Assembly: GCF_016765585.1 (NCBI RefSeq)
Contig: NZ_JAESWC010000018.1
Coordinates: forward strand, 186,001-250,000
Reading direction: 5' to 3'
DNA: 64,000 nt
Source: Clostridium rhizosphaerae
GTDB lineage: Bacteria; Bacillota; Clostridia; Clostridiales; Clostridiaceae
Made by a program: the position numbers and the translations under genes. Shown here one piece after another: positions 9,308 to 18,179 of this stretch (position 1 is the stretch's first letter; every line of letters starts with the position of its first letter). The notes under the pieces are model-generated. The model did no database searches. It was not told the DNA's origin and worked only from the letters and a program-made list of their open reading frames with translations.

Positions 9308-9653
9308 CTTTTTCTACCTCCATACTGTCGATGTAAAATTCATTTCCTCCTATCATTTTCATCTGAGTGCTGCCACAATCTGGACATTTATTTTCAACAA
9401 ACTTATCAGTTTCTCCAGTAAAATTGCAGTTAACACACTTCATAACTATAGGAAGTTTATTTATAATCAGCTTTGCTCCCTCTGCTTTAGTTCCAGCACT
9501 TACTACATCAAAATAATATTGTATACATTCTGGCACCAGCCCTGAGATCTCGCCAATTTTAATTCTTATTTCATTTATTTTGCTTACATTATGCTTTAAA
9601 GCTTCATCTGATGCAATTCTAACAATACTTTCTGTTATAGGTAATTCATGCAT
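9297..9653 (-). CDS. hypA: Hydrogenase nickel metallochaperone HypA
   Basis: HypA delivers Ni2+ to hydrogenase maturation with HypB. The 118 residues begin MHELPITESI, giving the N-terminal amine and His2 for nickel. A four-cysteine zinc site is formed by CVNC (Cys73/76) and CPDC (Cys90/93). Length and motifs are standard. It lies 18 nt downstream of hypE and overlaps hypB, in the operon hypC-D-E-A-B. Confidence 0.96.
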   Translation of the reverse strand: MHELPITESIVRIASDEALKHNVSKINEIRIKIGEISGLVPECIQYYFDVVSAGTKAEGAKLIINKLPIVMKCVNCNFTGETDKFVENKCPDCGSTQMKMIGGNEFYIDSMEVEKDGD

Positions 9654-9671
9654 TTATTTTTCCCCCATCAC

Positions 9672-10673
9672 TTAGCAAATTCTCGGCAGAATATCGTGGC
9701 TTAATTTATCTAGTATTCGTCTTCCTCCAAAACTGCTTTTAAGTATCACTTTTGATGGCATATAATCAACTACTTCTCCTATAATTTCCGCATCCTTTGA
9801 AAACTCGTTCTTACGCAGAACATTTACTATATTATCTGCTTCATCAGCTGATGCAACTATAAGAACTTTACCTTCATTTGCACTATATAAAGGATCTAAA
9901 CCAAGAAGATCACAAGCAGTTTTAACATTTAAATCCACTGGTATCTTATCCTCAAAAAGCTCTATGGAAAATGAGCTGTTTTCTACAAATTCGTTTAAAG
10001 TTGTTGCTACTCCTCCTCTTGTTGGATCCCTTAATATTTTAATCGCTTGTCCAAAATCTAAAGCTGCGTTCACAACCTCATTTAAAGGAGCACAGTCAGA
10101 AATAATATTTCCTTCCAAAAGATTTTCTCTAGCGCACAAAATTGATACTCCATGATTTCCAACACTTCCAGACACTATTACCTTGTCTCCTTTTTCAATC
10201 CTATGCCTTCCTAAATCAATACCTTCTATTCTTTCTCCTATACCGGCGGTATTAACATAAATACCATGTCCATGACCTCTATCAACAACCTTTGTATCTC
10301 CTGTTACAATCTTTATATTTGCTCTCTTTGCTGTCTTGCTTATGGAATCAATAATTTTTTTAAGGTCTTCTATTTTAAAACCTTCCTCTATTATTAAAGA
10401 TAGGCTCAAATACTTAGGCACACTTCCACACATTAATAAATCATTAACTGTTCCACAAACACTTAGCTTTCCTATATCTCCACCCGGAAAAAAATATGGA
10501 TAAATAACGAAACTGTCTGTGGAAAATGCGATGCTGCCTGAAACGTTTAATAGCGCGCCATCACCAAGTATATTAAGTTCTCTGTTATTAAAGCTTGGAA
10601 GTATAATGTTATCTATAAGTCTTGAGGTCTTTTTTCCTCCATTGCCGTGAGACATGGATATAATCTCTTCCAT
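9672..10673 (-). CDS. hypE: Hydrogenase expression/formation protein HypE
   Basis: HypE dehydrates the carbamoyl group placed by HypF on its C-terminal cysteine to a thiocyanate, the source of the CN ligands of the NiFe site. This 333-residue PurM-like ATPase begins MSHGNGGKKTSRLI and ends LPRIC, with the terminal acceptor cysteine intact. TGDTKVVDRG and DPTRGGVATTLNEF are nucleotide-site motifs. The partner hypF is not in the window. Confidence 0.96.
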   Translation of the reverse strand: MEEIISMSHGNGGKKTSRLIDNIILPSFNNRELNILGDGALLNVSGSIAFSTDSFVIYPYFFPGGDIGKLSVCGTVNDLLMCGSVPKYLSLSLIIEEGFKIEDLKKIIDSISKTAKRANIKIVTGDTKVVDRGHGHGIYVNTAGIGERIEGIDLGRHRIEKGDKVIVSGSVGNHGVSILCARENLLEGNIISDCAPLNEVVNAALDFGQAIKILRDPTRGGVATTLNEFVENSSFSIELFEDKIPVDLNVKTACDLLGLDPLYSANEGKVLIVASADEADNIVNVLRKNEFSKDAEIIGEVVDYMPSKVILKSSFGGRRILDKLSHDILPRIC

Positions 10674-10722
10674 AACTAGCCTCCTTTAAAGTCAAAATTA
10701 ATTTGAAATTATTTTTATACTA

Positions 10723-10760
10723 GATAACTAGATAAGAAGATATCTTCTTATCTAGTTATC
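10723..10760. repeat. Perfect 38-bp palindrome between hypD and hypE
   Basis: GATAACTAGATAAGAAGAT (10723-10741) is followed at once by its exact reverse complement (10742-10760), with no spacer. It covers the hypD stop codon and ends 50 bp before hypE. No T-run follows on the minus strand, so it is not an ordinary terminator. It may be an RNA hairpin that tunes hypE expression or an operator-like site. Confidence 0.85.
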
Positions 10761-11829
10761 TTCTTACAATAGATGAATATTTATAATAAGCAGAGCAGCT
10801 GCCCTCACTTGAAACCATGCAGGGACCTATTGGATTCTCTACATCACAGACTCTTCCAAATAAAGCACACTCATTTGGTTTAATCTTTCCTTTAAGCACA
10901 TCCCCGCATCTGCACCCATTATTCTTAAACACTTTATTTTGAGAAACCGGATATACATTTTCTATATTATATTGTTCAAATTCTTCAGTAAGTTTAAGCC
11001 CGCTTAAGCCTATTAATCCCATACCTCTCCAGTAATCGTCTTCAATTTTGAAAGTACTTTTTATTAAAGCCATAGCAGCTTTATTTCCTTCTGGCCTAAC
11101 CAGCTTTTTATATGGGTTTTTCAAATCATATGTACCTTCTTTTATATTTTTTACTAATGAATATATTCCGCTTACTACTTCATCCATTTCAAATCCTGCA
11201 ATTGCACCAGGACAATTATATTCTTCCAAAAATTTAAAGCCCGCTTCGCCAACAACAACTCCAACATGCCCAGGACATAAGAATCCGTGAATCTTTAAAT
11301 CTTCGTCTTCTAAAAGCATTTTCATGACAGGCTCAACTATCTTGTGTAATGAAAGTACATAAAAGTTTGATATTCCTAAGCTTTGTGCCTCCCTTACAGC
11401 TATTGCTGTAGCAGGAGCTGTAGTTTCAAATCCAATTCCTAAAAAAACCACCTTTTTATCCTTATACTCTTCGGTTAGCTTTAATGCATCCATACTGGAA
11501 TAAACCATTCTGACTATAGCTCCTTTGGCTTTTGCATTTTCTAATGTTCTTAGAGGATCTGAGCCCGGAACTCTTATCATATCTCCATAAGTTGCTATAA
11601 CTATATCCTCTTTTAAAGCTAAATCATATATATAATCTAAATATATATCTGGTGTTACGCATACCGGACAGCCTGGACCAGATATTAAATTAATATTGCT
11701 ATTTAATAAAGTCCTAATTCCAAATTTACTTATAGCCATAGTATGTGTTCCACATACTTCCATTATATTTATATTATCTTGAAAGGTATTTATATAATCT
11801 AACTGCTTGCTAATCAACTGCATGTCCAT
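10756..11829 (-). CDS. hypD: Hydrogenase formation protein HypD
   Basis: HypD is the iron-sulfur scaffold on which, with HypC, the Fe(CN)2CO group is built. MEVCGTHT, ISGPGCPVCVTP and GFETTAPATA are the three conserved active-site motifs in the first 160 residues. The C-terminus carries the Cys-rich [4Fe-4S] region (CRCGDVLKG, ECALFGRVC, GPCMVSSEGSC). The ATG at 11829 follows GAGGTG at good spacing, giving 357 residues; a TTG at 11835 is too close to it. Confidence 0.95.
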   Translation of the reverse strand: MDMQLISKQLDYINTFQDNINIMEVCGTHTMAISKFGIRTLLNSNINLISGPGCPVCVTPDIYLDYIYDLALKEDIVIATYGDMIRVPGSDPLRTLENAKAKGAIVRMVYSSMDALKLTEEYKDKKVVFLGIGFETTAPATAIAVREAQSLGISNFYVLSLHKIVEPVMKMLLEDEDLKIHGFLCPGHVGVVVGEAGFKFLEEYNCPGAIAGFEMDEVVSGIYSLVKNIKEGTYDLKNPYKKLVRPEGNKAAMALIKSTFKIEDDYWRGMGLIGLSGLKLTEEFEQYNIENVYPVSQNKVFKNNGCRCGDVLKGKIKPNECALFGRVCDVENPIGPCMVSSEGSCSAYYKYSSIVRR

Positions 11830-11865
11830 CTCCAAAACACCTCTTTTAAATTCCTTCTAAAAAAA

Positions 11866-12093
11866 CTAATTACTTCCTGCTGCCTTTTCCAATTCATTAA
11901 CTATCTCTAAAGTTTCCAATGCATCAGCTTCCTCTATTTTTTCTATGGCAAATCCTGCATGTACCATAACATATTCACCAATATTTAAATTCTCAATCAA
12001 ATCTATTCTAACCCTTCTTTTAATACCATTTAACTCACCAATAGCCTCTTTGCCATTAACTTCTACTATTCTTAAAGGCAGTCCTAAACACAT
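11866..12093 (-). CDS. hypC: Hydrogenase assembly chaperone HypC
   Basis: This 75-residue chaperone partners HypD and the hydrogenase large subunit. It starts MCLGLPLRI, with the essential Cys2. The OB-like barrel ends with EYVMVHAGFAIEKI, the family signature. It is the first gene of the minus-strand operon hypC-D-E-A-B. The 279-bp gap upstream holds divergent promoters. Confidence 0.95.
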   Translation of the reverse strand: MCLGLPLRIVEVNGKEAIGELNGIKRRVRIDLIENLNIGEYVMVHAGFAIEKIEEADALETLEIVNELEKAAGSN

Positions 12094-12268
12094 TTATAAA
12101 TCACCTCTATTTCAAAATACATTATATTTTTACCAAATTCGATATTGATTGTATATTCATAATAATATCACAAATTTTAATGCTTTGTAACTAAAAGTTA
12201 AAATATAAACATAGTTATGAACTTATTTGGAAAACTATAATATAAATATTTTAAAGCTCAATATATTA

Positions 12269-12277
12269 TGTTATAAT
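12269..12277 (+). promoter_or_regulatory. Extended -10 promoter for the 12373 gene
   Basis: TGTTATAAT is an extended -10 (TGnTATAAT) about 96 bp before the start codon. Only a weak TTTTAA lies 17 bp upstream as a -35. The rest of the 12094-12372 gap is AT-rich and featureless. Confidence 0.5.
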
Positions 12278-12372
12278 GTAGATTAGAATGCCATTTTCCT
12301 ATAAGTCGTTATAATTTTAAGCTTACTAAAGTATAAATAACTAAATAAATATATAGTAAAGGAGTTATACAT

Positions 12373-12777
12373 ATGAGTATTAAAGAAAAATTTTCAAAGT
12401 ACTACACCGAGACATATTTAAAAAGATATGGTGATAGAATAACGCAAGTTCAAGGAAATGTTGTATCAGCTAAAATTGAGGAAAAAACTATTTTATGGAT
12501 ATTCCATAAGTTAACAGCTACTCTAATTGTAAAGCCTGATAGAAGTAAAACTGTTGTAAAATGCTTTTATAAGAAAAACAAATGGTTTAAGAAACCTTCC
12601 TTTATTGCTGTAAATCAAGGAAATCTTGTTATTATTCAAGGCTTAAAAGGCAAAAAAGGTAAAGAAGGCAGAGAGCTTATATCAATTATGAATGTTAGAA
12701 ATCTTACAACTAAAAAAGACCTAATTCCTGTTGAAGGAAAGGTGCAGAGAATCCAAAAGGTTCAAAGAATAAAATAA
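12373..12777 (+). CDS. Conserved-looking basic protein of unknown function
   Basis: I do not recognise this 134-residue soluble protein. It is strongly basic (Lys-rich). The middle reads as alternating beta strands (ITQVQGNVVSAKIEE, LTATLIVKP, KTVVKCFY, NLVIIQGLKG), which could be an OB-like fold; that is a guess from pattern only. No signal peptide or membrane segment is seen. It has a good GGAG ribosome site, its own promoter and a terminator, so it is a real single-gene unit facing the convergent P-type ATPase. Confidence 0.75.
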   Translation: MSIKEKFSKYYTETYLKRYGDRITQVQGNVVSAKIEEKTILWIFHKLTATLIVKPDRSKTVVKCFYKKNKWFKKPSFIAVNQGNLVIIQGLKGKKGKEGRELISIMNVRNLTTKKDLIPVEGKVQRIQKVQRIK

Positions 12778-12803
12778 GAAGTGGTTTTTCCACTTCTTAT
12801 TTT
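12774..12803. terminator. Bidirectional terminator
   Basis: AATAAGAAGTGG, loop TTTTT, CCACTTCTTATT with T-rich flanks lies between the convergent 12373 gene and the P-type ATPase. The same stem sequence recurs in the terminator at 17383. Confidence 0.85.
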
Positions 12804-12808
12804 TATGC

Positions 12809-15352
12809 TTATCTTTTCATATATAAATATAAGCTGTTTATAAATGCTATAAAGCTTGAGAAAAATATAATTATCATCCATTGTCCAAAGTTTATGGCAA
12901 CTGTTTTAAATACAGTCTGTAAAAATGGGACATACAAAACAAGACAAAGCATGGTTATAGACACTAATACAGCCCCTACTAAGTAAAGGTTAGTAAAAAT
13001 ATTTATCTCAAATATTGAATGTTTCTCTGATCTGCATTCAAAAACATGAATAAGCTGAGACATTATTAGAGTGCCTAAGGCCAAAGTTCTGCAGGTATTT
13101 AAATTCATTCCGTAATATCTTCCTGCTAAGAAGGATAATACTGTACATACACCTATTAAACTTCCTCTAATTACTATCTTTTCTTTTAATCCCCTTGCAA
13201 ATATGTGTTCATTTTTAGGCCTTGGCTTTTGATACATTATATCCTTATCTGCCGGATCAACACCTAAGGCAATGGCCGGAAGTCCATCTGTAACCAAATT
13301 TACAAACAAGATTTGTATAGGAAGAAGCGGCGTGTCCAGGTATAAAAGCGACGCTAAAAACATAGTAAGTACTTCTCCCAAATTACAGGAGAGCAGATAT
13401 CTTATAAATTTTCTTATATTGTCGTAGATTACTCTTCCCTCTTCTACGGCTGCAACTATTGTAGCAAAGTTATCATCTAATAATATCATGGAAGATGCTT
13501 CCTTTGTTACGTCAGTACCTGAAATCCCCATTGATATTCCTATATCAGCTTCCTTAACAGCAGGAGCATCATTAACTCCATCACCTGTCATTGCAACAAT
13601 ATATCCTTTTTTCTTAAAGAGCTTAACAATTCTAAGCTTGTGGTTTGGGCTGACACGAGCAAAAATACTAACCTTACCCATTCTATCAAGCAATTCTTTA
13701 TCACTTAAATTATCTAATTCATCACCTGTTATTACTTCAGACTGATTTTTACATATGTCAAGTTCCTTGCCGATAGCAAAAGCAGTATTTTTATGATCTC
13801 CCGTTATCATTACTGGACGGATTCCTGCAACCTTGCACTTTAAAACAGCATCCTTTACTTCTTTTCTAGGCGGATCTATTATGCCTGCAACGCCTAAAAA
13901 TATAAGATCATTCTCAAGGCTGCTTCCTTTTATTAAATCTGTGTCCTTATAAGCTGCAGCAATACATCTCAGTGCATTGAAAGACATAGCTTCTACTGCC
14001 GATAATATTTTCTCCTTATAATAGGACGTTAATGGTTTTACTTCACCATTAATTAATATGTACTTGCACCTTTCAATAAGTCTTTCAGGTGCACCTTTTA
14101 CATAGCAGCAATCCTTTTTAGCTTCTCTTATAATTACAGACATCATTTTTCTGTCTGAATCAAAAGGAATATCATAGGTTCTTTTTGCATTTGATAAAAA
14201 GTTAATATACGATTTTGTCTCCTTAAAAAATACTTTTATCAATGCTGTTTCAGTAGGATCTCCAAATAAACTCTTTTGTGTAGAGCTTTCTTTATCGTCA
14301 TAGCTGCAATCATTGCAGTAAACGAAAGCCCTCCTTAAAAGATCATTGCTCGGTACACCATCCTTGTCTACATTATAAGTAGAATCGTTACTGTATACTA
14401 CTTTTACTGTCATATTATTTTGAGTCAAGGTTCCAGTTTTATCACTGCATATAATTGAAGTGCAGCCTAACGTTTCAACTGCCGGAAGCTTTCTTACTAA
14501 AGAGTTTCTCTTAAGCATCCTGGAAACTCCTAAAGCTAAAGCTACTGTTACTATAGCTGCTAAGCCCTCAGGTATAGCTGCAACAGCAAGGCTTACACCA
14601 AGAAGAAACATTTCATAGGCGTTTTTTCCTCTCCATATTCCCATTACAGTTACTATTGCGCAAATAACTACACATAATACTACCAATATTTTTCCTAAGG
14701 AATTCAATCTTTCTTTAAGAGGAGACCTTTCGCTTTCAATATCCTGAAGCATGTTTGCTATTTTTCCCATTTCAGTTTTCATGCCTGTTTCAGTTATTCT
14801 AGCCATAGTTTTTCCTGTTAATAAAACTGTTCCCATATACAGCTGATTTTCTTTATCTCTTGAGCTCTTATTAACCCCTACAGACTCTCCTGTTAAAAGT
14901 GATTCGTCTACCATAACAGTACTATCTTGCATTATCATGCAATCAGCCGGTATTCTATCACCGCTTTCTAGTATAATAAGGTCTCCGGGAACTAAATTCT
15001 CTGCATTTATTACTTCAATTTTTCCATCTCTTATAACTTTTGAAGTAGGAGCCGCTAACTTCTTTAATGCTTCTAAAGATTTTTCAGTTTTATACTCTTG
15101 AATAAAACCTAAAATAGAGTTCATTATAACAATTATTAGTATGGTAATTGCATCAGCTTTTTCGCCCATTACACCTGATATTATGGTAGCCGCAATTAAT
15201 ACCCATACTATAAAGTCATTAAACTGAGATAAAAATATTTTAATAGGTGAAATGCTTTTCTTATTCTCTAGTTGATTCAGGCCATAGGTTTTAAGCCTTT
15301 TTTCCGCTTCGTTCTTTGTTAAGCCCTTCATAAAGGCTTCACTATTTTGCAT
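12809..15352 (-). CDS. P-type cation ATPase, Ca2+-transporting (PMCA/SERCA-like)
   Basis: An 847-residue membrane pump of the P2 class. Order: N-terminal cation-ATPase domain (LTKNEAEKRLKTYGLNQL), TM pair near 45-85, actuator loop with LLTGESVGV, TM4 with VAAIPEGLAA (the PEGL calcium motif), phosphorylation site CSDKTGTLT near residue 305, nucleotide domain with KGAPERL, hinge MTGDGVNDAPA, and a C-terminal TM bundle with NLVTDGLPAIALG. The motifs point to calcium export, though Mn2+ is possible. The start follows AGGAGGG. It is a single-gene unit, with repeat copy C upstream. Confidence 0.93.
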   Translation of the reverse strand: MQNSEAFMKGLTKNEAEKRLKTYGLNQLENKKSISPIKIFLSQFNDFIVWVLIAATIISGVMGEKADAITILIIVIMNSILGFIQEYKTEKSLEALKKLAAPTSKVIRDGKIEVINAENLVPGDLIILESGDRIPADCMIMQDSTVMVDESLLTGESVGVNKSSRDKENQLYMGTVLLTGKTMARITETGMKTEMGKIANMLQDIESERSPLKERLNSLGKILVVLCVVICAIVTVMGIWRGKNAYEMFLLGVSLAVAAIPEGLAAIVTVALALGVSRMLKRNSLVRKLPAVETLGCTSIICSDKTGTLTQNNMTVKVVYSNDSTYNVDKDGVPSNDLLRRAFVYCNDCSYDDKESSTQKSLFGDPTETALIKVFFKETKSYINFLSNAKRTYDIPFDSDRKMMSVIIREAKKDCCYVKGAPERLIERCKYILINGEVKPLTSYYKEKILSAVEAMSFNALRCIAAAYKDTDLIKGSSLENDLIFLGVAGIIDPPRKEVKDAVLKCKVAGIRPVMITGDHKNTAFAIGKELDICKNQSEVITGDELDNLSDKELLDRMGKVSIFARVSPNHKLRIVKLFKKKGYIVAMTGDGVNDAPAVKEADIGISMGISGTDVTKEASSMILLDDNFATIVAAVEEGRVIYDNIRKFIRYLLSCNLGEVLTMFLASLLYLDTPLLPIQILFVNLVTDGLPAIALGVDPADKDIMYQKPRPKNEHIFARGLKEKIVIRGSLIGVCTVLSFLAGRYYGMNLNTCRTLALGTLIMSQLIHVFECRSEKHSIFEINIFTNLYLVGAVLVSITMLCLVLYVPFLQTVFKTVAINFGQWMIIIFFSSFIAFINSLYLYMKR

Positions 15353-15455
15353 TCTATCCCTCCTGTGCTAAAGTTTTGTACCTCTTTGTAGTCTTACGGT
15401 ATATTTTATTCATTAATATATATGAAGGGATGTCCAAGGTTATGAGGAAATGTTA

Positions 15456-15564
15456 TTATATATAATGAGATAAAGTTCTTACGTTAATGTTGTCACAAAA
15501 TATCCAATCTTCAAGGATTTTTGGGACATCATTAATGTATTAGAACTTTTACATTATATATAAT
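15456..15564. repeat. Palindromic repeat family, copy C
   Basis: This is the same inverted-repeat design as copies B and D, slightly diverged (GAGATAAAGTTCTTACGTTA left; AATGTATTAGAACTTTTACA right). The sequence ATTATATATAATGAGATAAA occurs at both ends (near 15455 and 15553), a 20-bp direct repeat that may reflect duplication at insertion or a second partial copy. Confidence 0.8.
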
Positions 15565-15634
15565 GAGATAAAAAACAGGCTAAACTATTTACAAGAAAAA
15601 TAAATACCCTTACAATTAAACTACTCAATGAGTA

Positions 15635-15726
15635 TTAAGTGAACGGAGGTTAAAGGTCTGAATGACCTTGTACTGGTAGTTTGCGAGTGGAAACGAGCAC
15701 TCTAAACTACCCAGTGTTTCGATTAA
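15635..15726 (+). promoter_or_regulatory. Structured 5' leader of ppaC (three-way junction), class unknown
   Basis: Three stems can form. P1 pairs TTAAGTGAAC (15635-15644) with GTTTCGATTAA (15716-15726). P2 is AAGGTC/GACCTT (15653-15669). P3 is ACTGGTAGTTT with AAACTACCCAGT (15672-15715), topped by GAGTG/CACTC. P1 ends just before the AAAGGAGG ribosome site, so folding could control translation. I tried the consensus cores of the fluoride, yybP-ykoY, purine, SAM, THF, ZTP and c-di-GMP classes and saw no match. Confidence 0.55.
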
Positions 15727-15741
15727 AAGGAGGATTAATAA

Positions 15742-17385
15742 ATGACTAACTTAATTTATATAACTGGACATAAAAATCCTGATACAGACTCCATCTGCGC
15801 AGCTATTTCCTATGCTGAGCTAAAGAACAAAACTGGAGATCTTAAGGCTGTTCCTGTTAGGCTTGGAGAAATTAATAGAGAAACTCAATTTATCTTAGAC
15901 TATTTTGGAGTAGAATTCCCTGCTCTTATTGAAACTGTAAAAGTTCAGGTTTCAGACCTGCATATAGACAATGTTGCTCCTGTATCTCCTGATATATCAT
16001 TAAAAATGGCCTGGAATATTATGAAAAAAAATAACACAAAAACCCTACCTGTAGTTGATGAAAATGATTCGTTAATGGGTATTGCTACTATAACAAATCT
16101 TTTTTCAAGCACAATGGATGTATGGGATAATGATATTTTATCAAAAAGCAGCACTAAACTTGAGAACATTGTTGATACTTTATCAGCAAATTATGTTTTT
16201 GTACATAATGAGAACATCAGGCTTCACGGCAAAATAGTTACAGCTGCTATGCATCCAAGCAGTACAAAAGAGATTATTGAAAATGGTGATGTAGTTATAT
16301 GCGGCGACAGAGAAGATACACAAAGGGTCGTTATAGAAGGCGGAGCTAGTCTTATGATAATTACAGGAAATCATGGAGCAAGTGATGAAATAATAGAACT
16401 TTCTAAAAAAGCAAACTGTTCTATTATTTCCACACCCTATGATTCTTTTACTGCTTCAAGACTAATTACACAAAGTGTTCCAATAAGCTACGTTATGACT
16501 AAAGATAATATTGTAAGCTTTAATACAGATGATTTTGTAGATGAAATAAAAGATGTTATGCTTGAAACTAGATATAGAAGCTATCCTGTTGTTGGAAGAG
16601 ACAATAAAGTTGTTGGAACAATATCCAGATATCATCTGATTAGTCAGAACAGGAAAAAAGTAATTTTAGTAGATCATAATGAACGAACTCAGTCTGTACA
16701 TGGTCTTGAGGATGCTGAAGTACTGGAAATTATAGATCATCATAGAATTGCTGATATACAAACTGGAAACCCAATATATTTTAGAAATGAGCCTGTTGGA
16801 AGTACTTCAACTATAGTTGCTTCTATGTTTTTTGAAAATGGAATAAGACCATCTAAGAAAGTAGCAGGCCTTTTATGTGCAGCAATAATCTCTGACACTC
16901 TTCTTTTTAAGTCTCCAACTTCAACTAATGTTGATAAGCTTATGCTTAAGAGGCTTTCAGAGATAGCAGGCATAGATGTAGAAAGCTTTGCCAAAGAAAT
17001 GTTTAAAGCTGGAACCTCTTTAAAAAATAGAACAGTTGATGAAATATTCCATCAGGACTTTAAAGTATTTACTCTTAACAATTTAAAGATAGGAATTTCT
17101 CAAATAGGTACAATGGATTTAGAAGGCTTTACAGATATGAAAAATGATATGCTTGTTCTTATGGAAAAAAAGTCACTTGAAAACAGCTTTAGTCTTTTAG
17201 TATTCATGCTTACGGATATACTAAAAGGCGGTTCTGAGCTTTTAGTTGTTGGAAAAGATAAAGAAATTGCTGCTAGAGCTTTTAATGTAAAATTAAACGG
17301 AGCAAGCTTCTATCTGCCAGGAATCTTGTCAAGAAAAAAACAGGTTATTCCTCCAATAACTTCAGCAATAACTTCATTAAAATAA
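15742..17385 (+). CDS. ppaC: Manganese-dependent inorganic pyrophosphatase with CBS and DRTGG domains
   Basis: A family II pyrophosphatase hydrolysing PPi to two phosphates, with a regulatory insert. Order in 547 residues: N-terminal DHH half (ITGHKNPDTDSICAA, residues 7-21), first CBS domain from about 70, DRTGG domain (about 130-240), second CBS domain (VPISYVMTKDNI onward), then the DHH motif LEIIDHHRI and a C-terminal DHHA2 domain. In characterised CBS-PPases adenine nucleotides bind the CBS pair. It is monocistronic, with a strong AAAGGAGG site behind a folded leader. Confidence 0.95.
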   Translation: MTNLIYITGHKNPDTDSICAAISYAELKNKTGDLKAVPVRLGEINRETQFILDYFGVEFPALIETVKVQVSDLHIDNVAPVSPDISLKMAWNIMKKNNTKTLPVVDENDSLMGIATITNLFSSTMDVWDNDILSKSSTKLENIVDTLSANYVFVHNENIRLHGKIVTAAMHPSSTKEIIENGDVVICGDREDTQRVVIEGGASLMIITGNHGASDEIIELSKKANCSIISTPYDSFTASRLITQSVPISYVMTKDNIVSFNTDDFVDEIKDVMLETRYRSYPVVGRDNKVVGTISRYHLISQNRKKVILVDHNERTQSVHGLEDAEVLEIIDHHRIADIQTGNPIYFRNEPVGSTSTIVASMFFENGIRPSKKVAGLLCAAIISDTLLFKSPTSTNVDKLMLKRLSEIAGIDVESFAKEMFKAGTSLKNRTVDEIFHQDFKVFTLNNLKIGISQIGTMDLEGFTDMKNDMLVLMEKKSLENSFSLLVFMLTDILKGGSELLVVGKDKEIAARAFNVKLNGASFYLPGILSRKKQVIPPITSAITSLK

Positions 17386-17412
17386 GAAGTGGATTTCCAC
17401 TTCTTATTTTAT
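17383..17412. terminator. Bidirectional terminator
   Basis: AATAAGAAGTGG/CCACTTCTTATT with a short loop and T-rich flanks, between ppaC and the convergent membrane protein gene. The stem is the same as at 12774. Confidence 0.85.
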
Positions 17413-18165
17413 TAATAAATAGAATAATATAAATACAATTATACATATGCCATATGTTATGCTCAGATAATCTTTCACACATATGTTGTCTATTTTTTTA
17501 CTGTATCCGCCATAACTTTTTAAATAATCTGTCTTTTGCGAACTATACATATAATAAAAATTCACAGACTCAACATAAGCTCCCATAATATCAACATTAA
17601 GTAAAGGTCTTTTTAAAAAATTAGATAAATAATCTCCTTTGAAATCTATTTCTGATTTTCTGTTTCTGCACAAATATACTATGTAGAGAAAAACTTCTGC
17701 TATAACTGCTGGTATTATTGTCAATAGAATAAATACATATTTTAAAAAGTAAAACTGCTCATCCTGAATGCTTAAATTATATATAATCATATATGCCAGT
17801 CCAAAACAGTTACCTGCCAATAATATAAGCATTACTGGTGCTATAAAACCGCATACTAATGCTCTCGAGATTGTTGATATTGTATCATAGAACTTTACTT
17901 TTTCTCGCTGTTTTAAATTCTTTTTCTCTGTATTGCTTATATCTATTACTAAAAATATAATTATGAAATTAATTATTTCACCAGGCTTGACTATATATAC
18001 TGCATAGCAAATAATACCTGTAATTAAGGTGTATAAAATTTCAAGCAGCAGTTTACTTTTTAAACCTTTACTTATAAATTTATTTATTTTATAAAATAAA
18101 TTTTGTCTGTCAAGTTTCCAGATAACTATACTTAAAAGACATCCAAGAACATAACCTATTCCCAT
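17404..18165 (-). CDS. Multi-pass membrane protein of unknown function
   Basis: I do not recognise this 253-residue protein. It shows about six hydrophobic segments (near 1-17, 42-58, 65-80, 100-130, 143-168 and 232-252). Charged cytoplasmic stretches lie between them (NTEKKNLKQREKVKF; RNRKSEIDFKGD). No catalytic motif is visible. It lies 14 nt after the 64-residue gene at 18180, so the two are probably cotranscribed. Confidence 0.7.
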   Translation of the reverse strand: MGIGYVLGCLLSIVIWKLDRQNLFYKINKFISKGLKSKLLLEILYTLITGIICYAVYIVKPGEIINFIIIFLVIDISNTEKKNLKQREKVKFYDTISTISRALVCGFIAPVMLILLAGNCFGLAYMIIYNLSIQDEQFYFLKYVFILLTIIPAVIAEVFLYIVYLCRNRKSEIDFKGDYLSNFLKRPLLNVDIMGAYVESVNFYYMYSSQKTDYLKSYGGYSKKIDNICVKDYLSITYGICIIVFILFYLLIK

Positions 18166-18179
18166 GTTACTCCTCCAGA

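Larger units (their letters stand above)
15353..15741. other. 389-bp intergenic region: repeat copy C and ppaC leader
   Basis: This gap separates the divergent ATPase and ppaC genes. It contains palindromic repeat copy C (15456-15564), an AT-rich promoter region and a structured leader (15635-15726). No protein-coding frame is credible here. Confidence 0.8.

Noticed and set aside
15600-15740. Fluoride or manganese riboswitch upstream of ppaC
   Set aside because: The conserved cores of the crcB (fluoride) and yybP-ykoY (Mn2+) classes are not present; reported only as an unclassified structured leader.
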